DNA from: Pacificimonas sp036351775
GTDB lineage: Bacteria; Pseudomonadota; Alphaproteobacteria; Sphingomonadales; Sphingomonadaceae
Assembly (NCBI GenBank): GCA_036351775.1
Contig: JAZBPX010000064.1
Span: 62,001 to 126,000 of the forward strand
Direction: 5' to 3'
DNA length: 64,000 bases
Shown: piece by piece, positions 1 through 8,378 of the stretch
How the letters are laid out: every line of letters begins with the position of its first letter
Position numbering within the stretch: the stretch's first letter is position 1
Notes under the pieces: generated by a model
What the model was told of the DNA's origin: nothing
Seen by the model: only the letters and a program-made list of their open reading frames with translations
The model's database searches: none
Translations under genes and position numbers: made by a program

Positions 1-63
1 CAATAACGGTTTTCGCTCGCAAAGGATGCAAAAGCGGGCCGCGGCGGACATAGGAGGCAGTAT

Positions 64-1041
64 ATGCAGGATGAAGGTGGCGAACTAGCGGGGGCTGCAG
101 GGGCTGCGGTCGAGGCAACCGTGCGCCAGCCTGCAGAGCTGGTAAACGCCAAGCTCCTTGAAATCAGCACCAGTTTCTATCTTGCTCTTCCCAATATCAT
201 CGCCGGGGTCGTCTTCCTTCTTATCGCGTGGGTGATGGGAAAGTTCGTCCGGCGCGGTATCGCCGCCATCGCCCGCCGCAGGGGGCGCCCCGATCTCGGC
301 AACGTTGCGGGCTCGCTGACCCAGGGCGTGTTCATGCTCGCCGCGATCCTGATCGCCGCCGCCATCGTCTTTCCGAGCGTGTTGCCCGCCGATGTGCTCG
401 CAACCCTCGGGATCGGGTCCGTCGCCATCGGCTTCGCCTTCAAGGACATCTTGCAGAACCTCTTCGCCGGTCTCCTGATCCTGATCCGCCGTCCCTACAT
501 GGCCGGTGATGAGATCAAGGTGGGCGAGTTCGAGGGCACGGTAGAATCGATCGAAAGCCGCGCCACCATGCTCCGCACCTACGACAACCGCCGCGTCGTC
601 ATTCCGAACAGCGATATCTATACCAAGTCCGTGGTCGTCCTGACCGCCTACCCCACGCGCCGCGACGAATATGACGTGGGCATTGGCTATGGCGAAGATC
701 CCATGGCGGTCTGCGAGCGGTTTCGCGAAGCCGTGCGCGACGTCCCCGGCGTCATGACCGACCCCGGCCCCGAATGCTTCCCATGGGAACTCGCCGCCAG
801 CACCTTTACGCTCCGCGTCCGCTGGTGGGTGCTGGCCGAGCGCAGCGACCTCGTCCAGACCCGCGCCCGCGTTCTCAACGCCATTTTCCAGGCCGCGCTC
901 GAAGACGACATCGACCTGCCCTACCCAACCAGCGTTAGCCTCGTGAAGGGCGACCGTCTTGACGATGCGCTCTTGGAAGCGGGGGCCGCGGCGGACGGCG
1001 GGGTGTCGGCGCCGGACCTCGGCGAGGAGAAACGGCCGTAG
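64..1041 (+). CDS. MscS-family mechanosensitive ion channel
   Basis: Predicted inner-membrane channel that opens under membrane tension to release solutes during osmotic downshock. The 325-residue protein has three hydrophobic segments (about 38-58, 84-104 and 108-142). The third carries the Gly/Ala-rich pore pattern ending in GFAFKDILQNLFAG, followed by the conserved beta domain (about 143-200, with GDEIKVGEFEGTVESI and VVIPNSDIYTK), which is diagnostic of MscS. A strong AGGAGG ends 7 nt before the ATG and fixes the start. The size is close to small MscS (E. coli 286 aa) with a longer C-terminal tail. It converges with gyrA across a repeat-bearing gap. The family is certain; the conducted solute is not. 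Confidence 0.93.
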   Translation: MQDEGGELAGAAGAAVEATVRQPAELVNAKLLEISTSFYLALPNIIAGVVFLLIAWVMGKFVRRGIAAIARRRGRPDLGNVAGSLTQGVFMLAAILIAAAIVFPSVLPADVLATLGIGSVAIGFAFKDILQNLFAGLLILIRRPYMAGDEIKVGEFEGTVESIESRATMLRTYDNRRVVIPNSDIYTKSVVVLTAYPTRRDEYDVGIGYGEDPMAVCERFREAVRDVPGVMTDPGPECFPWELAASTFTLRVRWWVLAERSDLVQTRARVLNAIFQAALEDDIDLPYPTSVSLVKGDRLDDALLEAGAAADGGVSAPDLGEEKRP

Positions 1042-1257
1042 CGAGCCGTGAACCGCGCCGACGGCCCATCCCCTCGCAACGCGGCCAAGTGAAGAGGCAG
1101 CCCTTCTCAATGCAGCGGGCGCTCGCCAAACAGCACCGCGGGTCCACATCCGACCAAAGGGATTTGTGAGGCGCGAAAGGCGGAGCCGCCGGGAAACCCG
1201 CCAGAGCAATGTCCACCGATCTCTTCGGCGAGCCCCTACGACCTCAAACGCCACCCC
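1042..1257. other. Intergenic region between mscS and gyrA, left part
   Basis: No gene is supported here. The sequence is GC-rich with only short open frames lacking recognisable proteins. A GC-rich inverted stretch near 1170-1200 could help end mscS transcription, but no T-run follows it. The right part of the gap is occupied by repeats. Confidence 0.5.
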
Positions 1258-1422
1258 TCATCCCGGCGAAAGCCGCGATCCATCTCCTCGAAAGCGATAC
1301 CAGGCCGAACCCGTCCGACCTTTCCCCACCCGTCATCCCGGCGAAAGCCGGGATCCATCTCCTCGAAAGCGCTACCAGGCCGAACCCGCACGAGGTGGAT
1401 CCCGGCGTTCGCCGGGATGACG
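1258..1422. repeat. Palindromic dispersed repeat, two direct copies plus one inverted arm
   Basis: Two 56-nt direct copies (1258-1313 and 1333-1388, period 75) begin TCATCCCGGCGAAAGCCG and share the same right extension ending GGCCGAACCCG. A third, inverted core lies at 1398-1422. Each intact core folds as an 8-bp hairpin, ATCCCGGC-GAAA-GCCGGGAT; copy 1 carries one mismatch in the stem (GCCGCGAT). The cluster sits between the convergent genes mscS and gyrA, 16 nt from the gyrA stop, so it may act as a bidirectional terminator or mRNA 3' stabiliser. Related cores recur at 5.7, 17.9-18.1 and 34.3 kb. Confidence 0.85.
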
Positions 1423-1438
1423 GCATAAATGCAGGCGC

Positions 1439-4213
1439 TTACTCGTCCCTATCCTCGCCCTCGCTTTCGCCCTCGCTCACAGCGTCACCCGCCGGCAACT
1501 CCGCATCGATCACGGCACCGGGCGCTTCGACGGTGTCGACGCCCTCGCCCTGATCGTCGGCGTGATCCTCGTCCCCGTCTTCTTCGAGGATCTTGGCGGC
1601 CGAGACGACCTGCTCGTCCTTGCCGACCTTGAACAGCGTCACGCCCTGCGTCACCCGCCCGGTAATGCGGACATTCTCAGTGCGCGTGCGGATCAGCTTG
1701 CCCTGGTCGGTCACCAGCATCAGCCCCGCCCCCTCTTCCACCGGAAAGCTGGCGACTACGGGACCCGTCTTGTCGGTCACGTCGAGGTTGGTGATCCCCT
1801 GCCCGCCGCGGTTCGCGCGCCGGTAGTGATGCGATGACGTCCGCTTGCCGAACCCGTTCGCGCTCACCGTCAGCAGGAATTCTTCCGCATCAGCAAAGGC
1901 TTCGGTTCGCTCGGCGTCCAGCTCTTCGCGGAAATAGGCGTCGCGCTCGTCCGGCGTCGCGTCGAAATTGCGAATGACCGACAGCGACATGACCTCATCG
2001 CCGTCCTTCAGCGTCATCGCCCGCACGCCCGTCGACGTGCGCGACTGAAATTCGCGAATGTCGGTCGAGGAAAAGCGGATCGCCTTGCCCTGGCGGCTGG
2101 CGAGAAACACGTCATCGTCATCGGTGCAGAGCGCCACGCCGATAAGGGAATCGTCCGATCCCTCCTCGAAGCGCATGGCGAGCTTCCCGCGCGTCGGAAT
2201 GTTCGTGAACGCATCCATCGCGTTCCGCCGCGCGGAACCCTTCCGCGTGGCAAAGACGACATTCAAATCGCCCCACTCCGCCTCGTCCTCGGGCAGCGGC
2301 AGGACGGTCGAAATCGTCTCGCCCTCTTCCAGTGGCAGCAGGTTCGCCATCGCCCGTCCGCGCGACTGCGGCGAGCCCTCCGGCAGCTTCCAGACCTTCA
2401 TCCGGTACACCTTCCCGGCAGAGGAGAAGAACAGCACCGGCGTATGGGTCATCGTCACGAACAGCTGCGTGACAACGTCCTCGTCCTTCATGTTGAGGCC
2501 GGACCGGCCCTTTCCGCCACGCCGCTGCGCCCGGTAGACGCCCAGCGGCACGCGCTTGATGTAACCGGTCAGCGTGACCGTCACGACCATCTCTTCGCGC
2601 TCGATCAGGTCTTCGTCGTCGATGTCGTCCAGATAGGGCACGATCTCCGTGCGCCGCTCGGTCGCGTAGCGGTCGCGGACCTGCTCCAGCTCCTCGCGCA
2701 TCACGCTGAACAGCCGCGGCCGGTTCGACAGGATGTCGAGCAGGTCCTCGATGGCAAAGCTGATCTCTTTCAGCTCGCCCGCAATCTCCTCGCGGCCAAG
2801 CTGGGTTAGGCGGTTGAGGCGCAGGTCGAGGATCGCCTTGACCTGGCGTTCGGACAGCCGGTAGCTCTCACCCTCGACCGCCGCGCCGCGCACACCGTCG
2901 CCTTCGACCAGCGCGATATACTCGGCGATTTCGCCAACCGGCCAGTCCTTTGCCAGCAGTTTTTCGCGCGCATCCAGAGGTGAGGACGCGCCGCGGATCA
3001 TGGCGACAACCTCGTCGACATTGGTCACCGCAACGACCAGGCCCAGCAAAATATGCGCCCGCTCGCGCGCCTTGTTCAGGTCGAATTTCGCCCGCCTCGT
3101 AATGACCTCTTCGCGGAACCGGATGAACGCCTCGATGATGTCGCGAAGGTTCAGAAGCTCCGGACGCCCGCCGCGAATGGCCAGCATGTTGAAGGCAAAG
3201 CTCGATTGCGCGGGCGTGTGACGATAGACCTGGTTCAGAACCACTTCGGGCGTCGCGTCCCGCTTCAGGTCCATGACGATCCGCACGCCGTCGCGGTTCG
3301 ATTCGTCGCGCATGTCCGCAACGCCCTCGACCCGCTTGTCCTTCACCGCCTCGGCGATCTTCTCGACAAGGCCGGCCTTGCCCACCTGGAACGGAATCTC
3401 GGTCAGGATCAGCGCCTGGCGGTCGCCCTTCTCCTCGACCTTGTACCGGGCGCGCATGATGACCGAGCCGCGGCCCGTGGTGTAGGCCGACTGCAGCCCG
3501 CCCTGGCCCATCACCGTCGCGCCGGTCGGAAAATCGGGCGCCGGGACATGTTCCATCAGCTCTTCGGCCGTCACGGCCGGGTTCTCGATATAGGCGAGGG
3601 CCGCATTGACGACTTCGCCCAGGTTATGCGGCGGAATGTTCGTCGCCATGCCGACGGCAATGCCGCCCGCGCCGTTCACCAGCAGGTTCGGGAAGCGCGC
3701 GGGCAGGACGGCGGGCTCGCTCTCCGACCCGTCATAATTCTCGATGAAGTCGACCGTGTCCTTGTCAAGGTCGGTCGTCAGCTCTTCCGTCACGCGGGCG
3801 AGGCGCGCCTCGGTATAACGCATGGCGGCCGGCGCATCGGGGTCCATCGAGCCGAAATTGCCCTGTCCGTCGATCAGCGGCACGCGCATCGACCAGTCCT
3901 GCGTCATGCGCGCCAAGGCGTCGTAGATCGCGCTGTCACCGTGCGGGTGATATTTACCCATGACGTCACCGACGATGCGCGCCGACTTCCGGTACGGCCG
4001 CCCGGCAACGTAGCCGTTTTCAAAGGCGGAATAGAGGATGCGCCGGTGGACCGGCTTCAGCCCGTCGCGCACATCGGGGAGCGCGCGGCTGACGATCACG
4101 CTCATCGCGTAATCGAGGTAGGAGGTCTTCATCTCCTCCGTGATGGAAATCGGGCGGATGTCGTCCGGTCCGCCGCCGGTCATGCCATTATCTGCGTCCA
4201 AGGGATCCCCCAA
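1439..4213 (-). CDS. gyrA: DNA gyrase subunit A
   Basis: Breakage-reunion subunit of the A2B2 type II topoisomerase that introduces negative supercoils. The 924-residue protein has the catalytic tyrosine at Y133 (AAMRYTEARL) and a quinolone-pocket sequence GDSAIYD (92-98) with the Ser and Asp usual in sensitive enzymes (S94, D98). A GyrA-box QRRGGKG (563-569) marks gyrase rather than ParC. A six-blade C-terminal wrapping domain follows, then an acidic tail of about 45 residues. The chosen start is a TTG at 4213 with AGGTGAG just upstream; an ATG at 4183 would leave an unusually short N-terminus. Divergent from trmFO. Confidence 0.97.
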   Translation of the reverse strand: MGDPLDADNGMTGGGPDDIRPISITEEMKTSYLDYAMSVIVSRALPDVRDGLKPVHRRILYSAFENGYVAGRPYRKSARIVGDVMGKYHPHGDSAIYDALARMTQDWSMRVPLIDGQGNFGSMDPDAPAAMRYTEARLARVTEELTTDLDKDTVDFIENYDGSESEPAVLPARFPNLLVNGAGGIAVGMATNIPPHNLGEVVNAALAYIENPAVTAEELMEHVPAPDFPTGATVMGQGGLQSAYTTGRGSVIMRARYKVEEKGDRQALILTEIPFQVGKAGLVEKIAEAVKDKRVEGVADMRDESNRDGVRIVMDLKRDATPEVVLNQVYRHTPAQSSFAFNMLAIRGGRPELLNLRDIIEAFIRFREEVITRRAKFDLNKARERAHILLGLVVAVTNVDEVVAMIRGASSPLDAREKLLAKDWPVGEIAEYIALVEGDGVRGAAVEGESYRLSERQVKAILDLRLNRLTQLGREEIAGELKEISFAIEDLLDILSNRPRLFSVMREELEQVRDRYATERRTEIVPYLDDIDDEDLIEREEMVVTVTLTGYIKRVPLGVYRAQRRGGKGRSGLNMKDEDVVTQLFVTMTHTPVLFFSSAGKVYRMKVWKLPEGSPQSRGRAMANLLPLEEGETISTVLPLPEDEAEWGDLNVVFATRKGSARRNAMDAFTNIPTRGKLAMRFEEGSDDSLIGVALCTDDDDVFLASRQGKAIRFSSTDIREFQSRTSTGVRAMTLKDGDEVMSLSVIRNFDATPDERDAYFREELDAERTEAFADAEEFLLTVSANGFGKRTSSHHYRRANRGGQGITNLDVTDKTGPVVASFPVEEGAGLMLVTDQGKLIRTRTENVRITGRVTQGVTLFKVGKDEQVVSAAKILEEDGDEDHADDQGEGVDTVEAPGAVIDAELPAGDAVSEGESEGEDRDE

Positions 4214-4369
4214 AAGCTCACCTGATCTGCGAGCGTCATAAACCTGTCACTAAGGCCTTACGCGCACACGCGCGCGAGGACCACCGAAAAGGCTGGTTTT
4301 CGCGAGCCCGCCGCCTGTTATTCGGCGCTGCCCTGCCCTATGTCGCGCGCTCGAGGAGATCTGACGGCC

Positions 4370-5704
4370 ATGACAGCACCCATCCACATCGTCGGCGGCG
4401 GTCTCGCCGGGTCCGAGGCTGCCTGGCAGGTCGCCCGCGCCGGCCTTCCCGTGATCCTGCACGAGATGCGTGGCCCTTACACGACCGACGCCCATGACAC
4501 GGACCGGTTGGCGGAACTCGTCTGCTCTAACAGCTTTCGCTCCGACGACGCCACCGCCAGCGCCGTTGGTGTCCTCCACGAGGAGATGCGCCGCCTCGGC
4601 TCGCTCATCATGGAGTGCGGCGACCGGGCCAGCGTCCCGGCAGGCTCGGCCCTTGCCGTTGACCGCGCCGTCTTCGCCGGTGCCGTCACCGACGCCATCG
4701 AGGCGGAACCGCTGATCGAGATCCGCCGCGAGCGCATCGAAACGCTGCCGGGAGCAGATGAAGGCCAGTGGATCGTCGCCACCGGCCCTCTCACCGCCAC
4801 CCCGCTTGCCGAGGACATCCGCCGCCTGACGGGCGAGGACCAGCTCGCCTTCTTCGACGCCATCGCGCCCATCGTGCACCGCGATTCGATCGACATGGAC
4901 ACCGCCTGGTTCCAGTCGCGCTGGGACAAGGGCAGCGGCAAGGACTACATCAACTGCCCCCTCGACGAGGCGCAGTATGAGGCGTTCATCGACGCTCTCC
5001 TCGCCAGCGAAAAGGCCGACTTCAAGAACTGGGAAGAATCGACGCCCTATTTCGAGGGCTGCATGCCCATCGAGATCATGGCCGCCCGCGGCCGCGAAAC
5101 GCTGCGCTTCGGCCCCATGAAGCCCGTCGGCCTCACCAATCCCGCCACCGGCAAACGCGCCCACGCCGTCATCCAGCTTCGACAGGACAATGCGCTCGGT
5201 ACCCTTTGGAACATCGTCGGCTTCCAGACCAAGATGAGGCACGGCGAACAGGTGCGCGTCTTCCGCACCATTCCCGGCCTCGAGAATGCCGAGTTCGCGC
5301 GCCTAGGCGGCCTGCACCGCAACACCTTCATCAAGTCGCCCGTCCTTCTCGACGAGACCCTGCGCCTGCGCGCGCGCCCGAACATCCGCTTCGCCGGCCA
5401 GATCACCGGCTGCGAGGGTTATATCGAAAGCGCATCCGTCGGCCTGATGGCGGGCCGCTATGCCGCCGCCGAGGCGCGCGGCGAAACCCCGGCCATCCCG
5501 CCCCGTACCACCGCCCACGGCGCGCTCCTCGCCCACATCACCGGCGAGGCGGAAGCCGAGACCTTCCAGCCCATGAACGTCAATTTCGGCCTGTTCCCGC
5601 CGCTTGCGCAGAAACACCATAAACGCGAGCGAAAGGCTCTCTACGCCAGCCGCGCCCTAACGGATCTCGACGAATGGCAGGGCCTCCGCGCCGCAGCGGA
5701 GTAA
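4370..5704 (+). CDS. trmFO: Methylenetetrahydrofolate--tRNA-(uracil-5-)-methyltransferase
   Basis: Folate- and FAD-dependent enzyme that makes m5U54 (ribothymidine) in the T-loop of tRNAs, replacing the SAM-dependent TrmA of E. coli. The 444-residue protein opens with the FAD-binding motif IVGGGLAGSEAAW and contains the two conserved cysteine segments of the family, LVCSNSFRSD and YFEGCMPIE, which correspond to the catalytic Cys pair described for Bacillus TrmFO. The ATG at 4370 is preferred over one at 4340 because GAGGAG lies 11 nt upstream and the flavin motif should start near the N-terminus. It is followed by an inverted repeat pair. Confidence 0.95.
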   Translation: MTAPIHIVGGGLAGSEAAWQVARAGLPVILHEMRGPYTTDAHDTDRLAELVCSNSFRSDDATASAVGVLHEEMRRLGSLIMECGDRASVPAGSALAVDRAVFAGAVTDAIEAEPLIEIRRERIETLPGADEGQWIVATGPLTATPLAEDIRRLTGEDQLAFFDAIAPIVHRDSIDMDTAWFQSRWDKGSGKDYINCPLDEAQYEAFIDALLASEKADFKNWEESTPYFEGCMPIEIMAARGRETLRFGPMKPVGLTNPATGKRAHAVIQLRQDNALGTLWNIVGFQTKMRHGEQVRVFRTIPGLENAEFARLGGLHRNTFIKSPVLLDETLRLRARPNIRFAGQITGCEGYIESASVGLMAGRYAAAEARGETPAIPPRTTAHGALLAHITGEAEAETFQPMNVNFGLFPPLAQKHHKRERKALYASRALTDLDEWQGLRAAAE

Positions 5705-5724
5705 GCGCGCAAACACCCCCTCCA

Positions 5725-5830
5725 CCGTCATTCCCGCGAACGCGGGAATCCAGTGAGTGCAGAGCCTTCCTTAGCGGCCTTAACGGCGACAGCCGAGCGC
5801 TCTGGATTCCCGCGTTCGCAGGAATGACGG
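5725..5830. repeat. Inverted pair of palindromic repeats
   Basis: The left arm (5725-5753) and right arm (5802-5830) are near-perfect reverse complements of a 29-nt unit starting CCGTCATTCCCGCGAACG. They are separated by 48 nt of unique sequence. Each arm also folds alone (ATTCCCGC-GAAC-GCGGGAAT); the right arm has one change (GCAGGAAT). The pair separates the convergent genes trmFO and the aspartic-protease gene, so it probably serves as a shared 3' end. The architecture resembles a REP doublet (REPIN). Confidence 0.88.
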
Positions 5831-5860
5831 GATTTGGAGGCGAACTCGCCCCCGTCCCCC

Positions 5861-6451
5861 TCAGGGCACCAAAATCAACTCGCCATTCTCCACCCGCCAG
5901 CCGCTCAGCTGGTTCAGGAACGCCATCCCAAGCAAATTCTGGTCCAGCCGCCCCCGGTTCACGCTGACCCGCTGGTCGCTCAGCAGCAGCCCGCCAATCT
6001 CCAGCGACTCAAGCCGCGCCCCAGCGATCGGCACCAGCCCGTTTGCCGTCGACGCCATGCCGTCGAACGTCAGGCGCTCCTCCGGCCACCCGGCTCGCGC
6101 CGCTGTCTCCATCGTCAGCACGATATCGGTCGCGCCGGTATCGACCAGGAACGTCGTCGGCTCGCCGTTCACTTCGCCCCGGATGTAATAATGGCCGTCC
6201 TCGCGCGCGCGCAGCCGCAATTCATCCCCCTCGATGACCGGACTGGCCGGATCGAGCGCAGAGCGCAGCGTCGGCCACTGCGCCACCAGAAAGATCAGGC
6301 CGCCGAAAATCAGCACCCAGCTCAGCGCCATTTTCGCGCTCTGACCGAACCCGATGCTCTTCAGCCGCGGGATCAGCGCCAGCAGGATCAGGACGGCAAA
6401 GCCGACCAGCGACACCATTTGCGCCGTCGAAAAACTGTCCAGATCGCCCAC
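5861..6451 (-). CDS. Membrane-anchored retropepsin-like aspartic protease (clan AA)
   Basis: A 196-residue protein with two N-terminal membrane spans (about 12-29 and 42-58) followed by one retroviral-type protease domain. The active-site motif FLVDTGATDIVLT (D104) and the C-terminal LLGMAFLNQLSGWRV (173-187) match the bacterial single-domain clan AA family; these work as dimers, so one DTGA per chain is normal. The catalytic domain probably faces the periplasm. The start is a GTG at 6451 preceded by AGGAG; a leaderless ATG further in would delete the first span. It is last in the mltB-to-protease series, 9 nt after an unknown membrane protein. Substrate unknown. Confidence 0.87.
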   Translation of the reverse strand: MGDLDSFSTAQMVSLVGFAVLILLALIPRLKSIGFGQSAKMALSWVLIFGGLIFLVAQWPTLRSALDPASPVIEGDELRLRAREDGHYYIRGEVNGEPTTFLVDTGATDIVLTMETAARAGWPEERLTFDGMASTANGLVPIAGARLESLEIGGLLLSDQRVSVNRGRLDQNLLGMAFLNQLSGWRVENGELILVP

Positions 6452-6460
6452 CGCGAACTC

Positions 6461-6814
6461 CTAACCGGCAAACAGCGCAAACAGCGCGCACGCCAGCGAT
6501 GTGGTGGCGATCGCGCTCAGCGCATAGATCAGCCGCTGCTGCCGCGCAGTCTTTTCGGTCAGGGTCTGACTCGCGGCGGCCATCTCCGCGACCACCTCGG
6601 CCAGCGCCACCGTTTCCGCCTGAACCCGCTCCAGTTCGCCGCGCAGCTCGATCAGCGCCGCCTCCGGTTCCTGGTCGACCACGACGGGGGCTGCCGCTCC
6701 GTTACCGCGCGCTGCATCGAAGACCTCGCGCGCCTTCTTTGCCATGGCCGGCGCATTTTCGAGCACAGTGCCCCACGGCACCAGCCCGATGATCGTCGCG
6801 ACCGGAAGGGCCAT
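6461..6814 (-). CDS. Uncharacterised coiled-coil protein with C-terminal membrane anchor
   Basis: I do not recognise this 117-residue protein. It has a short hydrophobic N-terminus (MALPVATIIGLVPWG), a charged region (about 20-50), a predicted coiled coil (about 55-92, rich in Glu, Ala and Gln) and one C-terminal membrane span (about 95-115) ending FALFAG. The ATG at 6814 overlaps the stop of the upstream hydrolase as TGATG, which supports this start over one 39 nt earlier. The gene is 9 nt before the retropepsin-like protease. The shared membrane location suggests, but does not prove, a joint role. Confidence 0.65.
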   Translation of the reverse strand: MALPVATIIGLVPWGTVLENAPAMAKKAREVFDAARGNGAAAPVVVDQEPEAALIELRGELERVQAETVALAEVVAEMAAASQTLTEKTARQQRLIYALSAIATTSLACALFALFAG

Positions 6815-7599
6815 CAGCCCGCCTCCTCTTTCCCGTTCAGCGTCATTCGCCACATGTCATAACCCGGTTCGACGCCGCTGGGCAGTTCCGCCGACAGCGG
6901 CGCATAGTCCATCGAGCTATCCATGTGCGTCAGCACCGCATGACCGGGCCGCAGCTCCTCGATCCAGGACAGGGTCAGGTCCAGATGGGCATGCGTCGGG
7001 TGCGGATTGCGGCGCAGCGCATCCACGATCCACAGGTCGCAGCCGCGCACCGCGTCCCGTCCCTCTGCGGTCAGGTCGTTCATGTCTGTCGAATAGCAGA
7101 ACACCGCGCCGTCCGCCTCGAACCGAAAGCCCCAGGATGTGATCGGCCCATGCCTCTGCGGAAAGGCGCTGATGGTCATCGGCCCGACCTTGAACGGTCC
7201 GTCGATGGTAATCGCCTCCGCGCTCGCCCGGTACAGCTCCCGCCCCTCGAAGACATAGGCGAAGCGGTCGTAGAAATGGTCCCACGTGCCCTTCGCGGCA
7301 TGGACGGGAATCGGGCGGCCCATCCTGTGCATCCATTGCCGCACATCGTCGATGCCGTGCGTGTGGTCCGCATGGCTGTGGGTCAGCAGCACAGCGTCCA
7401 GCCGCGTCAGCCCCGCATCCAGGCACTGCTCCCGAAAGTCCGGCCCGGTATCGACGATCACCTTATGCGCGCCGGCCTCGACCAGCACCGAAACCCGTCG
7501 GCGGCGGTTTTTCGGTTCGCCCGGGTCGCAGTGTCCCCAATCATTTCCGATGCGCGGCACCCCGGAGGACGTGCCGGAGCCCAGCATCGTCACCCTCAT
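6814..7599 (-). CDS. MBL-fold metal hydrolase, PhnP/RNase Z-like
   Basis: A 261-residue metallo-beta-lactamase-fold phosphodiesterase-type hydrolase. The dinuclear metal motif is HSHADH (74-79); further ligands are likely the His in FPQRHGPITSWG, the Asp in YSTDMND and the His in LTHMD. The N-terminal LGSGTSSGVPRIG is typical of the PhnP-like group, which cleaves cyclic phosphodiesters, rather than of class B lactamases. Its ATG overlaps the tatD stop by 4 nt. Substrate cannot be told from sequence; no phosphonate genes are nearby, so a role in phosphonate use is not implied. Confidence 0.88.
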   Translation of the reverse strand: MRVTMLGSGTSSGVPRIGNDWGHCDPGEPKNRRRRVSVLVEAGAHKVIVDTGPDFREQCLDAGLTRLDAVLLTHSHADHTHGIDDVRQWMHRMGRPIPVHAAKGTWDHFYDRFAYVFEGRELYRASAEAITIDGPFKVGPMTISAFPQRHGPITSWGFRFEADGAVFCYSTDMNDLTAEGRDAVRGCDLWIVDALRRNPHPTHAHLDLTLSWIEELRPGHAVLTHMDSSMDYAPLSAELPSGVEPGYDMWRMTLNGKEEAG

Positions 7600-8378
7600 G
7601 CGGGGCGCTGCGCCTTCGAGAACAGCCGGTAGAAATTGTCCGTCGTCTGCGCGTCCAGCTCCTCGACGCTCACGCCGCGCTTCTCCGCCAGGAACGCCGC
7701 CGTATGCATGACGAAGGCGGGCTGGCAGGTTTTGCCCCGCTTCGGCACCGGCGCAAGGAACGGGCTGTCCGTCTCGATCAGGATGCGGTCGGCGGGCAGG
7801 CTCGCAGCCGTTTCCGCCAGATCGGCGGCGTTCTTGAACGTCACGATCCCCGACAGGGAAATGTAGAAGCCCAGATCGAGCGCCGCCTTCCCGAACGCTG
7901 CGCTCGCCGTGAAACAGTGGATGACGCCCGGATAGGTGCCCGTCTCCATTTCCTCGCGCATGATCGACAGCGTGTCCTCCTCCGCATCGCGGGTATGCAC
8001 GATCAGGGGCAGCTGCGTTTCGCGGGCAGCGGCGATGTGGCGGCGGAAACTGCCCCGCTGCCGGTCGCGGTCGGACTTGTCGTAATAGAAATCGAGGCCG
8101 GTCTCGCCGATGCCGATCACCCTGTCGTGCTGGGCGCGCTCGACCAGCTTCTGTGTCGATACTTCCTCATGGCTGTCGGCCTCGTGGGGATGAATGCCCA
8201 CGGAGGCCCAGATGTCCGGCTCCCGCTCCGCCAGCCCCACAACCTCGTCCCACTCGCTGGCGCGCGTCGAGATGCCGAGCATCCCCGTCACCCCGGCCTC
8301 GCGGGCGCGGGCGATGACGGCCTGCTGATCTTCGACCAGTCCCTCATAATTCAGGTGGCAGTGGCTATCGACGGCCAT
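7596..8378 (-). CDS. TatD-family metal-dependent hydrolase
   Basis: A 260-residue TIM-barrel hydrolase; TatD relatives act as 3'-5' DNA/RNA exonucleases in repair and quality control. Metal ligands are visible in order: DSHCH (H6, H8), GETGLDF (E92), VHTRD (H128), IHCF (H154) and ETDSPFL (D204). Length matches the family (E. coli TatD 260 aa). It starts directly at the metG stop (TGATG), and the metG-tatD adjacency is widespread in bacteria. This is likely the YcfH-type member of the family. Confidence 0.93.
   Translation of the reverse strand: MAVDSHCHLNYEGLVEDQQAVIARAREAGVTGMLGISTRASEWDEVVGLAEREPDIWASVGIHPHEADSHEEVSTQKLVERAQHDRVIGIGETGLDFYYDKSDRDRQRGSFRRHIAAARETQLPLIVHTRDAEEDTLSIMREEMETGTYPGVIHCFTASAAFGKAALDLGFYISLSGIVTFKNAADLAETAASLPADRILIETDSPFLAPVPKRGKTCQPAFVMHTAAFLAEKRGVSVEELDAQTTDNFYRLFSKAQRPA

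Noticed and set aside
85..1254. Long open frame antisense to mscS
   Set aside because: It has no recognisable domain and follows the shadow pattern of high-GC codon bias; the plus-strand gene has a strong ribosome site and clear MscS motifs.
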